Below, one piece after another: positions 1 to 12,200 of a stretch of DNA of 64,000 bases (positions within the stretch are counted from its first letter, which is position 1; the number at the start of each line of letters is the position of its first letter). The notes beneath the pieces are model-generated. The model worked only from the letters and a program-made list of their open reading frames with translations. It was not told where the DNA came from and did no database searches. The position numbers and the translations under genes were made by a program. Source of the stretch: Sorghum bicolor (Eukaryota > Streptophyta > Magnoliopsida > Poales > Poaceae); assembly GCF_000003195.3 (NCBI RefSeq), contig NC_012879.2, forward strand, positions 24,286,017 to 24,350,016. The letters are read 5' to 3'.

Positions 1-96
1 CTAGATTAATCTACTCGATGCAACCGATCGGTCTTCTCTGCTCTGTATCGTGCTCGTCCTACTCATTGCCAGCCCTAATTCTTCCTCGCACTCGGC

Positions 97-235
97 CGGC
101 GATCTCCTCGCTGCCCTCGCTGGTGGCCGCCGTCGCTGCCCTCGCTGCCCTCGCTGGTGGCCGCCGGCGATCTCCTCGCTGCCCTCGCTGGTGGCCGCCG
201 GTGATCTCCTCACTGCCCTTTCTAGTGGCCAGCGT
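97..235. repeat. GC-rich minisatellite
   Basis: Imperfect tandem copies of a unit containing CGATCTCCTCGCTGCCCTCG and TGGTGGCCGCCG. There are three to four units of about 35 bp, some shortened. It lies in the 5' leader side of the TNP2 gene. The open frames across it are by-products of the repeat. Confidence 0.7.
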
Positions 236-539
236 TCCCCTCGCTGCTGATCGACGACGTCCCCTCCATCACCGGCCGGCCAGAGATACGACACAATTGG
301 CCGTCACTCTGCCCTCACGCGCTGCTGATCGACGTACGTGTTGTGCGTGTGCATGCATGCATAATGTTATTTTTTGCTAATCAGCACATGCAGTACGTAG
401 CTCTTCTTGTAAAAAAAATCAAATGCTGTAGCTCTTCTTGTAAAAAAATAGTTTGTGCACCTTAATTATGATGCTTATTTAGTTAATCCAATTTTACAAT
501 AATTCGTGACCCCACTCTTTGAATTATGTCATGTCACAG

Positions 540-3500
540 GAAAGTTGAGCTCGTGATATTATTATGGCAGCACATGACGATTGTGATTGGAGTTGGATGT
601 CGTTGTCTCGGTTATCAGCTGAGTGGCAAGCTGGACTTGACAAATATATTAATTCAATTTTTGAAGGTACATATGCAGCAGAAACAGCAGCTTGTCCATG
701 TTCAAGGTGTCGTGGAGTGGTGTTCAAAACAAAATCCAAGGTTCAAATGGACTTGCTAAATAAAGGGTTTGATGAGAACTTCGTGAAAGAAAAAATTAAT
801 GCTCAATCTAGTAGGAATAATGATGATAGGGTTCTGAATGATGAAGGTCTAAATGATGCATCAGCTGCCACTAATCTGGTTTCTTCTATAATTCGAGGTG
901 CATGCAGCGGTAATGACAAGGAAGAGCCAAATGAGAGTGCGAAGAAATTTTTTGATTTATTGAAAGAAGCGCAGCAAGAGTTGGCGCCAGGGTCCTCGCT
1001 TACGAAGTTATCTTTCATGGTCAGGCTCTTTCAGCTTAAGTGCATGAGTGGATGGAGTAACCCGTCCACAGGAAAAGCACTTGAACTATTCTCAGATGGG
1101 TTCCCCCAGGACATTGTATCCCAGACACTTATGAGAAAGCACGAAAGGTTATCCGCGATCTTGGCCTCACATATATTAAGATCCATGCTTGTGTGAATGA
1201 TTGTGTGTTATTCCGTGGGAAATTTGCTGATCTGGATGAGTGTCCAATATGTGGAGAGAGTAGGTGGAAAAATGTTATCGGAAATTCTGATGAGATTGAT
1301 GAGCATAGTGAAAGTGGTGGAACAAAGAAGAAGAAGCGCACTCCTTGCAAAATTCTAAGGTATTTTCCACTTATTCCTCGACTACAAAGAATTTATATGT
1401 CAGAGAAAACATCATCATTGATGCGGTGGCATAAGGAACACTTGATTCGTGATGGGAAAATGCGTCACCCAGCAGACTCAAAGGCATGGCATCATGTGAA
1501 TGCAAAGTATAAGAAATTTGATGAAGATGCACGTAATGTTAGGCTAGGACTTGCATCAGATGGATTTAATCCGTTTGGGATGTTGAATGTTAATTACTCA
1601 TGTTGGCCTGTGATATTGATTCCTTATAATTTGCCTCCTTGGTTGTGTTTGAAACAACCTTACTGGATGATGTCGATGTTGATACCTGGTCCTAAATCTC
1701 CTGGAATGAACATTGATGTATATTTGCAACCACTGATCGATGAGCTGCTTGAGTTATGGAATGAAGGGGTTCTAACATGGGATGAGAAGAAGAAGAAGAA
1801 TTTTACTCTACGTGCAATTCTATTATGGACAATTAATGATTTTCCTGCATATGCTATGTTATCTGGTTGGAGCACAAAAGGCAAGTTTGCTTGTCCTTAC
1901 TGTCATAGGCATACTGATTACTTGTGGTTAAAATATGGTTCAAAGCATTGCTACATGGGACATCGCCGATTTTTGCCCACGAAGCACAAGTGGCGAAGGA
2001 ACAAGGTGAGCTTCGATAACAAGGTTGAAATCAGGGAAGCTCCAGTGCCGCTTAGTGGTGAGCAGGTGAAACAAGATTATGAGAGTTTTCAGCAAGTGAC
2101 TTTTGGAAAAGATACTAGGAGAAGAAAGCAACGTGATGAAGAAAATAGATGGCACAACTGGAGGAAGAAGAGTATTTTTTTGAGCTTCCGTACTGGGAAT
2201 CTTTGCTTGTTCGACATAATTTAGATGTCATGCATATTGAGAAGAATATATGTGAGAGCTTACTAGGGACTTTGCTTGAGTTAGAAGGCAAATGCAAGGA
2301 CAGTGAAAAGGCTCATCTTGATATGCAACATTTGGGTATCAGGAAAGATCAGCATCCAGTGCTCGAAAAGGGTAAGTATACCTTGCCACCAGCATTATAC
2401 AGTCTTGGTAAGGATGACAAGCAAATTCTATGCAAATTTTTACATGGCGTAAAGTTTCCTGATGGTTATGCCACAAATATTAAGAGATGTGTGGACATCA
2501 ATGGTTGCAAGATTTCTGGTCTAAAAACACATGATCTCCATGCAATTCTGCAAAAACTTTTGCCCTTAGTAGTGCGCAACATATTGCCTGAAGAAGTGGT
2601 GATTGCAGTAGTCGAGCTAAGTAGATTCTTTAACTCACTATGTTCAAAGGAATTGGAGATTTCAGAACTTCAAAAACTGAGCACTTCGATTAAGGAGACA
2701 CTTTGTCGATTGGAGATGATTTTTACTCCTGCTTTTTTGATATTATGATGCACTTACCAGTTCACCTTGCTGAAGGCCCAGTGTGCTATAGATGGATGTA
2801 TCAGGTTGAGAGGTACCTTCGTACTCTTAAAGGGAATGTGAAGAATAAAGCCCAACCTGAAGGTTCAATTGCAGAGGGGTATATATCTGAGGAGTGCCTC
2901 ACATTTTGCTCTAACTTCTTTGATAATATTAGTACTAAGCTTAATCGTTCAGAGCGTCATGAAAGCGCAGCTGGTAGTGAACCGCCATGTGGCCTAAGTA
3001 TATTCGGGAGGCTTGACTACAGTAGGAAAGGAAGTATTATCGAGATCATTTCTGATATAGACCTCCAGAGGATGAGGCATTACATATTATTCAACTGTGA
3101 AGAGGTGTTGTCATGGATAACGTAAGCTATATTTTAATTATGATTTTGATATGGCGCTCATTAACATGTTTCAAATTTATATGTAACTAATGCTAGCATT
3201 TTCTATTATTGTGGGAAGTGTGCATATGAATGAGCTGAAGAAAATCAACCATAGGAATGTTGAAAAAAGAGACAAGGACACGTTTGTCTCTTGGTTTGAG
3301 CGTGAAGTGAGTCCTGTCCCCCTAATATGTTTAACCATACTTCTTTTTACTTGTTAGTTTATTAGTCATTAATATATTTTAAAAATGTTATGGTTATTGC
3401 AGATTAGGTCACTGCATGCAAGAGGGGCCGTAGATGACATGATTTATTTTCTATCTCGCGGTCCAGACCGTCAGGCTCGTGTGTTCAACAGGTGTTTCAT

Positions 3501-3813
3501 AAATGGATTCCTTTTTCGAGTCTCTTCTGTAGAGAACTTCTTAACTACACAAAACAGTGGTGTATATGTGAAGGGAGATTCAAGTACAGGAAACATGGAC
3601 TGGTATGGCGTGCTTAGGAAAATCATCTGCCTCGATTTTCCTGGCGAGAAGGAAATAATGTTGTTCCAATGTGCATGGTTTGATGTCCCTGCAGCCAGTA
3701 CGAGCAAATCTAGAGGGTACAAAAAGGATAAATTTGGTGTCATCGATATTGATATGACTCGGTTTAGGTATTCAGATGAACCTTACATCCTGAGCACACA
3801 AGCGGAGCAAGTG
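540..3813 (+). pseudogene. CACTA TNP2 transposase, 5' part
   Basis: Encodes most of a TNP2-family transposase. It binds CACTA ends and cuts and joins the element in the nucleus. An acceptor CACAG at 539 is followed by the ATG at 564. The N-terminal transposase-associated domain contains the CPCSRCRG cysteine motif (564-about 780). The tnp2 core starts around 1140 with CPICGESRWKN and continues past HNLDVMHIEKN. DUF4218-like sequence (MHLPVHLAEGPV) starts near 2747, and DUF4216-like sequence covers 3403-3813. Apparent introns are 3122-3218 and 3307-3402, both with GT..AG. The frame is broken near 1100-1130, in a T run at 2175-2181 and in a T run at 2733-2738. The last exon is cut at 3813 by a retrotransposon and resumes at 29986. 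Confidence 0.88.
3809..3813. repeat. Target-site duplication of outer Tat element (AAGTG)
   Basis: AAGTG immediately precedes the LTR start TGTCGG at 3814 and is repeated at 29981-29985 directly after the other LTR. Removing the element and one copy restores the TNP2 reading frame across the site, which proves the insertion point. Confidence 0.97.
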
Positions 3814-4820
3814 TGTCGGTGTTTTTCCCCCGGGGGGTCACACCAACGAGTAAATTTGTATGCGTGCTCCCTTTCCCGGATGGTGATGCAAGAAGACACA
3901 GAGATTTATCCTAGTTCGGGCAAGAGAAGGCCCTACGTCCAGCGGGGGGAGAGAGTTTGTATTATCTTGCACCTAAGTGCTTGTACAGGGGCGAATACAA
4001 GCGTGGTATGAAGTGTGGAGCTCTACTACATATGAGCGTGGTCTTGTGTCGTGATCTCCCTGTTCTATTCCTGAGTCCCTCCTTTTATAGTTCCAAGGAA
4101 GGGCCTAGGGTACATGTATAGGTGTAGGAATTGGAGTCGATAGCAGCATGGAGCGCTGACCTACTCGAGGTTTCCGTACCGGCATGCCCTCGAGCCGTCC
4201 CGTCTTAATAGCCTGGTGATGATCACGCGTGCCCCTGCATTCTGCTCTGCGCGCCGTCTTGAATTGGTTCGGCGGATGCACGCTTATATGGCTCGGCGGC
4301 AAATCCGGCGGAGCGGTTACGGCATGGTCAGTCGACGCCCGACTCGTCTCCAGGAAGGAGCCTGGTGAAGTCGAGGGTCGAACGCCGTACGAGGTGTCGA
4401 TATCTGGAGCGCTGACCTTGGGTGTCTCGAGGGGGTCCCGATTAGACGTTCCATCCTTGTTTCCCGCGTCCTGACACGCCCTGGGTCGTTCGGTGGGAAG
4501 GCTGCAAAAAGAACGATGGGACAGAAGCCTGTTCCCTATCACGCCTCCCGTGACCCGTGTGTTATGTGGGGAAGCGTCATGTGCATTAAATGCCCTGGCT
4601 CTCGCGCGCGCGTTAGGCGGCGGACAGTGTCCTTGCACTCGACGCCTCTCGGTTTGCTCGAGCCCGCTTCCGTATTCGACGGCAGTTGTCGCTCGAGCCC
4701 TGACCGATTCGCTTGACGCTATTTCCGTCTTCGAGGCTGCGGCCGTCGATGGCCGCGCGTGTGTACGGATGGTCTCGTTATACGCATTGGTGAGGGTACC
4801 CCTTGTTGATACCCTCGACA
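3814..4820 (-). repeat. 3' LTR of outer Tat element
   Basis: 1007 bp. It starts TGTCGG and ends TCGACA on the + strand, and the same sequence recurs at 28974-29980. In element orientation a TATA-like box (CTATAAAAGG) lies at about 4082-4091. A 240-codon open frame on the - strand spans most of it and is conserved in the other LTR only because the LTRs are nearly identical. Confidence 0.97.
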
Positions 4821-5593
4821 GTAGCCCCCGAGTCTTCATTTGAGCGCTGGCGCTCGAGTGGAGACTTTCGTTTTTACGGTCGAGCTTCCACGGGGGCGCG
4901 CGAGCGACCCCGCGGGGGTAGCCCCCGAGCCCTCGAGGGAGTATTTAACTCCTTCGAGGGTTATTTTGCCAAATTTGCAGAAACGCTGTCAACACCCGTG
5001 GTGGAAGGTTCTGTTCGGCTTTGCCTTGCGTGGAGGTTTCGACGTACTCTCGATAGAGCGAGCGTCTTCCACCCCAGATTGAGTTCCTAGCGGGTAGTCC
5101 AAGTGAGAACCTGTGCCCCTTTCGAGGGGGTCAGCTGTAGCCCGGAGGCGTCCTCATAAAGCAGGGTCGACGTGGTCGGGGATACCGGTCTCATTCGATA
5201 GAGTCCAGCGGCTCGATGCCTCCCTTCAGGGGGATTCCTCTCGACTGTCTCGACCCTACCTTGGACATCGCCAGCGAGTCCTCGAGGCGGGCCTCGATTT
5301 TCGACCACTCGCTGGGGATCCCTGACTCTTGGTGCTCGAGATCGGCTGTCGAACCCTTTCGACGGGCCAGCCATCGACCTCTCGAGACTATCGTGGGCGC
5401 ATACCTTGGCTTACGAAGTAAGGAAGCTGCCGTGCCGGTTCGTCTTTCTGCCCGTTGGGCGCACCTTTTGAGGTAAGTGACGTTGCGACACTGTATCGGC
5501 GGGGAATTCGGAGCGTCCGGCCTGTGAGGAGAGAAAGGACCGTTAGACGGCGCATTTATGGGGGGAGTTACCTCATTTATCGGATCTATCCGT
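4821..5593 (-). other. 3' non-coding region and polypurine tract of outer Tat element
   Basis: Directly next to the LTR the - strand reads CTCGGGGGCTAC, the polypurine tract that primes plus-strand synthesis. Near-copies of this motif recur at 4916-4932 and again near 22455-22480 on the far side of the opposite-strand gene. The rest is rich in TCGAG and has no supported gene. For the opposite-strand gene at 17789 this stretch is upstream promoter territory, now separated from it by the inner element. Confidence 0.75.
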
Positions 5594-6052
5594 TGTGGGG
5601 GTATAAACCCCTATACCCTTACGACTGGACTTGGGCCAGGAGGCTTAGCCCATTACGAGACGAGTTCAAAGCTTGATCCGACAACCTGGAGTTCCGCGCA
5701 AGGAAACAAGATGTGGAGATCAAGCAGGATTTCTGGTCGGTTAGAATAGGAATTGATATCGAATTATCCATGGCAATTGTAACCGACTAGGATTAGTTTC
5801 TAGATCTGTAACCCTGCCCTCCAGACTATATAAGGAGGGGCAAGGGACCCCCTAGGACAGATTATCTCTCAACACAATCCAATACAACCAGACGCAGGAC
5901 GTAGGTATTACGCCAACTCGGCGGCCGAACCTGGATAAAAAGCTTGTCCGTGTCTTGCGTCACCATCGAGTTCGTAGTTTGCGCACCGTCTACCGATAAA
6001 CTACTACCGTGGGTATACCCCAAGGTAGACTGCTGACTAGCTTTCGTCGACA
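5594..6052 (+). repeat. 5' LTR of inner Tat element
   Basis: 459 bp, TGTGGGGGTATAAACCCC to TTTCGTCGACA, matching 17164-17622. A TATA box (CTATATAAGG) lies at 5826-5835, which would place the transcription start roughly 30 bp downstream. The first 18 bases contain a short palindrome around TATA. Confidence 0.97.
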
Positions 6053-6053
6053 G

Positions 6054-6071
6054 TGGCGCGCCAGGTAGGGG
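6054..6071 (+). other. Primer-binding site
   Basis: TGGCGCGCCAGGTAGGGG begins one base after the LTR end. The TGG start pairs with the CCA of a tRNA 3' end. The same 18-mer is found next to the 5' LTR of the outer element, so both use the same tRNA primer. I do not assign the tRNA species. Confidence 0.85.
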
Positions 6072-6100
6072 GTGTGCGTGCAACTTTTTCGGCGAACAAG

Positions 6101-9100
6101 ATGGTCACGATCCCAGCTTCCGCGACCGTGCCCGAAGGCCTCACGTTCACCGTCGGCCAGATCACGTGGACGACGTGCAGCGGCGGCTTCGCGACCACGG
6201 TTCCGAAAGAGATCCAGATCCGATCTGAGATCACGCCGTCTCCGACCACACGCATGACGGCACCAAGCGCCCGACCACCGTTCCCACTCTACAAGGGAAA
6301 GGAGATCGACTGCTCGGACCTCCTCCAAGCGCTCGATCGCGCTGACTCCAAGCTACTCGAAGTCTCCCAACTAATAGATGGAGTTCTGCGCCGGCCCGAC
6401 CAAGCTGCTCGAGCGGATTTTTCGAAATCCCGCCGGCCAACTCGTGTCGCCACACACGAATGGCTGGGAACGTCCCTGACGATAACCTCAACCCCCTCAG
6501 GACGGTCCGTCGAGCTCAAGAAGGAAGACTATCCTTGCGGCCTGAACAACTCGGCCTCTGTTTACTCACAGCATGTCCAATCCGTTTTCAGCAAGGCGGG
6601 TTGGTCGCCGACAAGGAACAATCGTCACCATGTCAACATGGTGACAATCCGAGAGCTACGGGACGGCCAGGTTTCCAGCACCAACTCAAGCACCGGCTCC
6701 GTCCCCACCGAGGTTATAAACACCGAAGACGAGGGCTACGACCTGGATTTTCCTTCACACCCTCTGGGTTTCGACCGGTTCCCGATATTCCCCCCCCCCC
6801 GGCGAGGGGATATTGTGTTCAATGTCAGCGCCGACGAACCGGCCGTTGACGGAGAAACAGATGACCAGAGGCAACTCCGCGAACAGCGTAACGCCGATCG
6901 CGCCCGACGACGTGCGGACGAGCAACAACAGATGCCACCAAATAACCTCAACGATGCCTTTGACATGGTCGGGGACCAGCCAGTCTACAAAACGCCAAGC
7001 GCCAACGTGGCTGTCGCCATGGCTAACCTGGATCGGCTTCCTGACACCCCCGAATGCCAGGGAGTCCGGACCAGCATCCGAGCACACCTGATCGCCGCAA
7101 TGGGACAGACAGCCACTCTGCTCAAGAGAGTCCAGGACGTCTCTTATACGGAAGCCGCCTCCGACCAGATCAGTCGTAGCCAGGTCTCACCCAGCAGGCG
7201 TCACCGCAGCCGCTCCCCCGATAACCGTCGAGGGGACTCGCGGCGCGACGATGGTGGTCGGGACGCCGATGGCCGCCGCAAGCAGAACCGCGTACGCGGC
7301 CAAGAAGAAGATCAACACAGGGATCTCCGCCACAACATCCCTTCCAAAGATACCCGGGACCGCATCAACAGGCGCGCCGCAGAGAGAGCAGTCCACGAAA
7401 ACCTGCGCCGCATCGAGTACGATGCAACCCACGGTCCTCCGGGCCTAAGACAGTTCTCCTCACACCTCCGCCAGGTCGTGTGGCCCCGCAATTTCAAGCT
7501 CGAAAAACTTAAAAAATACGACGGCAAGGAAAATCCAGAGAACTGGATCACCCTCTATGAAATCACCGTCCGATCAGCGGCAGGAGATGAGCACGTCATG
7601 GCTAACTACTTCCCCGTAGTCCTCGACCAGGCTGGTCATCAGTGGCTTCTCGGCTTGCCCGAGGACTCCTTCGACTCTTGGGAAGAGCTACGCCAGGCTT
7701 TCATCGACAACTTCATCGCCACATGCGAGCAGCCCGGAAACAAGTATGACCTTGAAAGGATAAGGGACAGGAAGAATGAACCTCTGCGCGATTACATCCG
7801 ACGATTCTCGGATATGCGCCTCAAAATCCCGAAGATTTCTCATGACGAGGCCATCTCAGCCTTCATCAAGGGCTTGCGTTTCCACGAAGCGCTGAGGAAC
7901 AAGCTGTTGCGTAAGCGCCCATCAACGGTAGCAGAGCTCCTCGCCACGGCCAAAAATTACGCCGATGCCGATGACGCAGAAAAACTAATCCGAGACGATG
8001 CGAGAGGCCCCGACCAGCCTCCCCGGCGAGATGACGGTCGTGGTCGCTACGACAACAGAAATCACCGCCGCTCCGACAACCGCGATCACCGAGAGGGTTG
8101 GGATCGGCGGCGCGACAGCCGCGACGACTTCAGAGGAAAGCGCCCTCGCGACTACGACCACGAAGTAAATACGGTCAAACGTCCCAATGGGCGACGGGAC
8201 TACCAAGAAGACTACAACAAAACGTTGAAGGGACCATGCCAGCTACACCCAAAGTCCAATCATACCATGGAAGAGTGCCGCGTCCTCAAAAGTATCTATA
8301 CACGGCGAGCCGCCCAAGAGGACTCCGCCAAGAAAAATAACAAGCGCGACGGGCACGACCATGAAGATGAGGATGAGGACCAAGATAGGGACCCCCGACA
8401 CCAATACGTCAGCCCCACTGACGTGGTCCACTCCATTTTCGGGGGCAAGGTCTCCACTGAGTCCAAGCGAGAAAGAAAGCTGTTAAAGAGAGCCTGCCTC
8501 AACATAGACAGCATGGACGGGCTGATCGCAGATCCGAAATTTCCCACGTGGTCCCACAGGGAGATCTCGTTCAGCAGGAAGGACCAGTGGGCCGCTATCC
8601 CAGAGCCGGGTCGTTTCCCACTGATTCTTGACCCCTGCATCAACAGCATCAGATTCGAGCGCGTGCTCGTGGACGGGGGAAGCTCCATCGACATCCTCTT
8701 CCGCAACAGCCTGCCCGCCCTCAAGATATCACCGGCACAACTAAAACCTTACGACGCCCAATTCTGGGGGGTTTTGCCAGGTCAAAGTTCAGTGCCCCTC
8801 GGACAGATAACATTGCCTGTCCAATTCGGCACACCCGACCACTTCCGGACGGAGTTCATCAACTTTGTAGTCGCGGATTTCGACGGGACCTATCACGCCA
8901 TACTGGGCCGCCCATCGCTGACAAAGTTCATGGCAGTCCCGCACTACTCATACCTGGTCCTTAAGATGCCCACGGAGAAGGGCGTCCTAACCGTCAGAGG
9001 CAACGTCTACACTGCGTACACCTGCGAAGAAGAAAGCTTCAAGATCACCGAGGCAATCGACCTCTCAATCCGCATGGCGGAAACAGCAAACCAAGCCGCA

Positions 9101-9244
9101 CAGCTACCTCCCGACCAGCTCCGATTACCCGAACAGGCGACAGCCAGGAAGAACTCAAAATTCAAGGAGTACAAAGAAGTGCAGCTGGTCGAAGGCAACC
9201 CCGAGAAGACAGCCCTCATCGGGGCCAACCTGGGTCCAAAATAG
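6101..9244 (+). CDS. gag-pro: Gag-protease polyprotein, inner Tat element
   Basis: About 1047 codons from the first in-frame ATG at 6101; the frame is open further upstream but only without an ATG. A basic, disordered N-terminal half precedes the retrotransposon Gag domain (about 7500-7960, with the WITLYEI and LRDYIRRFSDMR motifs). A histidine/cysteine knuckle, CQLHPKSNHTMEEC, follows at about 8236-8280. The retropepsin has VDGGSSIDILF at about 8664-8700 and the downstream ILGRP motif near 8910. Gag forms the cytoplasmic particle and the protease matures it. The frame ends at TAG (9242-9244) and continues open and in phase into reverse transcriptase. Confidence 0.92.
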   Translation: MVTIPASATVPEGLTFTVGQITWTTCSGGFATTVPKEIQIRSEITPSPTTRMTAPSARPPFPLYKGKEIDCSDLLQALDRADSKLLEVSQLIDGVLRRPDQAARADFSKSRRPTRVATHEWLGTSLTITSTPSGRSVELKKEDYPCGLNNSASVYSQHVQSVFSKAGWSPTRNNRHHVNMVTIRELRDGQVSSTNSSTGSVPTEVINTEDEGYDLDFPSHPLGFDRFPIFPPPRRGDIVFNVSADEPAVDGETDDQRQLREQRNADRARRRADEQQQMPPNNLNDAFDMVGDQPVYKTPSANVAVAMANLDRLPDTPECQGVRTSIRAHLIAAMGQTATLLKRVQDVSYTEAASDQISRSQVSPSRRHRSRSPDNRRGDSRRDDGGRDADGRRKQNRVRGQEEDQHRDLRHNIPSKDTRDRINRRAAERAVHENLRRIEYDATHGPPGLRQFSSHLRQVVWPRNFKLEKLKKYDGKENPENWITLYEITVRSAAGDEHVMANYFPVVLDQAGHQWLLGLPEDSFDSWEELRQAFIDNFIATCEQPGNKYDLERIRDRKNEPLRDYIRRFSDMRLKIPKISHDEAISAFIKGLRFHEALRNKLLRKRPSTVAELLATAKNYADADDAEKLIRDDARGPDQPPRRDDGRGRYDNRNHRRSDNRDHREGWDRRRDSRDDFRGKRPRDYDHEVNTVKRPNGRRDYQEDYNKTLKGPCQLHPKSNHTMEECRVLKSIYTRRAAQEDSAKKNNKRDGHDHEDEDEDQDRDPRHQYVSPTDVVHSIFGGKVSTESKRERKLLKRACLNIDSMDGLIADPKFPTWSHREISFSRKDQWAAIPEPGRFPLILDPCINSIRFERVLVDGGSSIDILFRNSLPALKISPAQLKPYDAQFWGVLPGQSSVPLGQITLPVQFGTPDHFRTEFINFVVADFDGTYHAILGRPSLTKFMAVPHYSYLVLKMPTEKGVLTVRGNVYTAYTCEEESFKITEAIDLSIRMAETANQAAQLPPDQLRLPEQATARKNSKFKEYKEVQLVEGNPEKTALIGANLGPK

Positions 9245-12200
9245 GAAGACGCGCTCGTCAGGTTTCTAAGGGACAACGTGAGCGTTTTCGCATGGAAACC
9301 CGCAGACATGCCCGGTGTCCCACGAAGCCTGATCGAGCACTCCTTAAATGTCTCGAAGACTGCAAGACCAATCTAGCAAAAACTGCGACGGTTCGCTCGT
9401 GACAAAAAGGAGGCTATTAGGGCAGAAATAACACGGCTTCTAGCAGCCGGATTCATAAAAGAAGTGTATCACCCCGATTGGCTCGCCAATCCGGTTCTTG
9501 TACGCAAAAAGAATAATGAATGGAGAATGTGCATTGATTACACTGATCTTAACAAACATTGTCCTAAAGACCCTTTTGGTCTCCCTCGCATCGACGAGGT
9601 GGTCGACTCAATGGCCGGATGCGAACTCCTCTCCTTTCTAGACTGCTACTCTGGTTATCACCAGATCTCGCTAAAGGAAGAAGATCAGATCAAAACATCC
9701 TTCATCACACCCTTCGGCGCATACTGCTACACGACCATGTCTTTCGGACTCAAAAACGCCGGGGCCACTTATCAAAGGGCCATCCAGCAATGCCTCCACG
9801 ACGAGATTCGCGATGACCTCGTCGAGGCCTATGTGGACGACGTGGTCGTAAAAACAAGGGACGCGAGCACCCTAATCGACAACTTAGACCGAACCTTCAA
9901 GGCACTCAATAGGTACAAGTGGAAGCTCAACCCCAAGAAATGCATTTTCGGCGTTCCTTCCGGTCTACTGCTCGGCAACGTCGTCAGTCGCGACGGCATA
10001 CGACCAAACCCTTCAAAAGTCAAAGCCGTACTCGACATGCGACCACCGAAGAACGTCAAGGACATTCAGAAGCTAACCGGATGCATGGCCGCCCTCAGTC
10101 GTTTCATCTCAAGGCTGGGAGAAAAAGGCCTCCCTTTCTTCAAACTATTGAAAGCGTCAGAAAAATTTTCTTGGACAGAGGAAGCCGACGCTGCGTTCAC
10201 TCAGCTTAAGACCTTCCTCACTTCACCACCTGTCCTCACAGCGCCTCAACCCAATGAAGATCTACTTCTTTACATTGCTGCAACCGACAGGGTTGTTTCC
10301 ACGGCAATAGTGGTCGAGCGAGATGAACCAGGTCACGCCTACAAGGTCCAGAGACCCGTTTACTTCATAAGTGAAGTCCTAAATGAGTCCAAGGCCAGGT
10401 ATCCACAAATACAGAAGCTCATATACGCCATTCTGATAACGTCAAGAAAGCTGAAGCACTACTTCGACGGCCATCGAGTCCTGGTGACAACCAGTTTCCC
10501 TCTCGGAGACATCCTGCGCAATAAAGACGCCAATGGCAGAATCGTGAAATGGGCGATGGAATTGTGCCCATTTTCGCTGGAGTTCCAGAGCCGAACTACG
10601 GTCAAGTCTCAGGCCCTGGTCGATTTCATTGCTGAATGGACGGATCTCAATGAGCCTCCCGTTCCTGATGTCTCAGACCACTGGTCAATGTTCTTTGATG
10701 GGTCCTTGAACATCAACGGTGTCGGCGCTGGGGTACTGTTCGTATCACCCAACAAGGACAAACTGCGTTACGTCCTTCGGATCCTTTTTCCGGCGTCAAA
10801 CAACGTCGCCGAATACGAAGCATGCTTGCATGGCATAAGACTAGCCATTGAACTGGGGGTCAAGCGCCTCTATGTCTATGGCGACTCCGCTTTGGTCATC
10901 AACCAGCTCAACAAGGAGTGGGACGCAACCCACGAGAAGATGGATCTCTACTGCAAAGAAATTTGCAAATGGGAAACCAACTTCTATGGCATAGAATACA
11001 TCCACGTGGTCCGGGATAAGAACCAAGCAGCAGATGCGTTGTCAAAGTTAGGCTCATCTCGGGCCCAAATCCCGCGGGGTATTTTCGTCCAGGACATCCA
11101 TGAGCCGAGCGTAGGCTCCTCCCTGGTCGACAGGCAACCCACCGAGGCAATGCTCATAGACGACGCCACTCCGACAACCGGTGGGCGTGACTGGCGTACC
11201 CCGTTCATCAAATACATATCAGACGGGACAGGTTTTCAGGACAAAACAGAGAACGAGCGCCTCATCCGACGATCAAAGAACTACATCCTGGTCGACGGAA
11301 AACTCATGCGGAAAAACGCAAGCTCCGAAGTACTGCTCAAGTGCATACCCCAAGATGATGGTATCAAGCTCTTAGAGGACATACATGCTGGATCCTGCGG
11401 CAATCACGCCGCATCTAGAACGTTGGTCGAAAAGGCTTTCCGAGCAGGTTTTTATTGGCCAACCGCGGTCGGCGACGCAGAAAAACTGGTTCGACATTGC
11501 GAAGGATGTCAGTTTTTCGCTAAGAGGACCCATGTACCTGCCCATGAAATTCAAACCATCCCGTCGTCTTGGCCCTTTGCTTGCTGGGGGCTTGACATGA
11601 TAGGACCATTTAAACCAGCCCCGGGCAATTTCAAGTTTGTCTTCGTGTTAATCGACAAGTTCTCCAAGTGGATTGAATACATGCCCATGGTCAAGGCAAC
11701 CTCCGAGAAGGCTGTGGAGTTCCTCAATCAAATCATACACAGATTCGGCATCCCGAACAGCATAATCACCGATCTGGGCACTCAGTTTACTGGCACTACT
11801 TTTTGGGACTTCTGCGATGACAGAGGCATAGTAATAAAATACGTGTCAGTGGCACATCCACATGCCAACGGTCAAGTTGAACGTGCTAACGGAATGATCG
11901 TTGACGCCCTAAAGAAAAGGTTGTACACCGAAAACGACAGAGCACCCGGTCGATGGATGAAAGAATTGCCGGCAGTGGTCTGGGGCCTCCGAACTCAGAC
12001 CAGTCGAAACACAGGGGTGTCTCCCTACTTCATGGTGTACGGTGCAGAGGCGGTCCTGCCGTCCGACATACACTTCGGATCTCCTAGAATCGAACACTTC
12101 GACCAGGCGACCGCCGACAATGCCAGAGAACTCGAAATCAATTGCATGGAGGAAAAGCGTTTAGATTCTTGCCTCCGAACAGCAAAATATCTCGCGGCAG

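Noticed and set aside
18..380. 120-codon ORF at the window start
   Set aside because: Composed of the GC-rich minisatellite in an open phase, with no conserved motif.
4105..4839. 240-codon open frame on the - strand in the outer LTR, repeated at 29265-29981
   Set aside because: The two are open only because the LTRs are nearly identical; composition follows the GC-rich LTR and no domain is visible.
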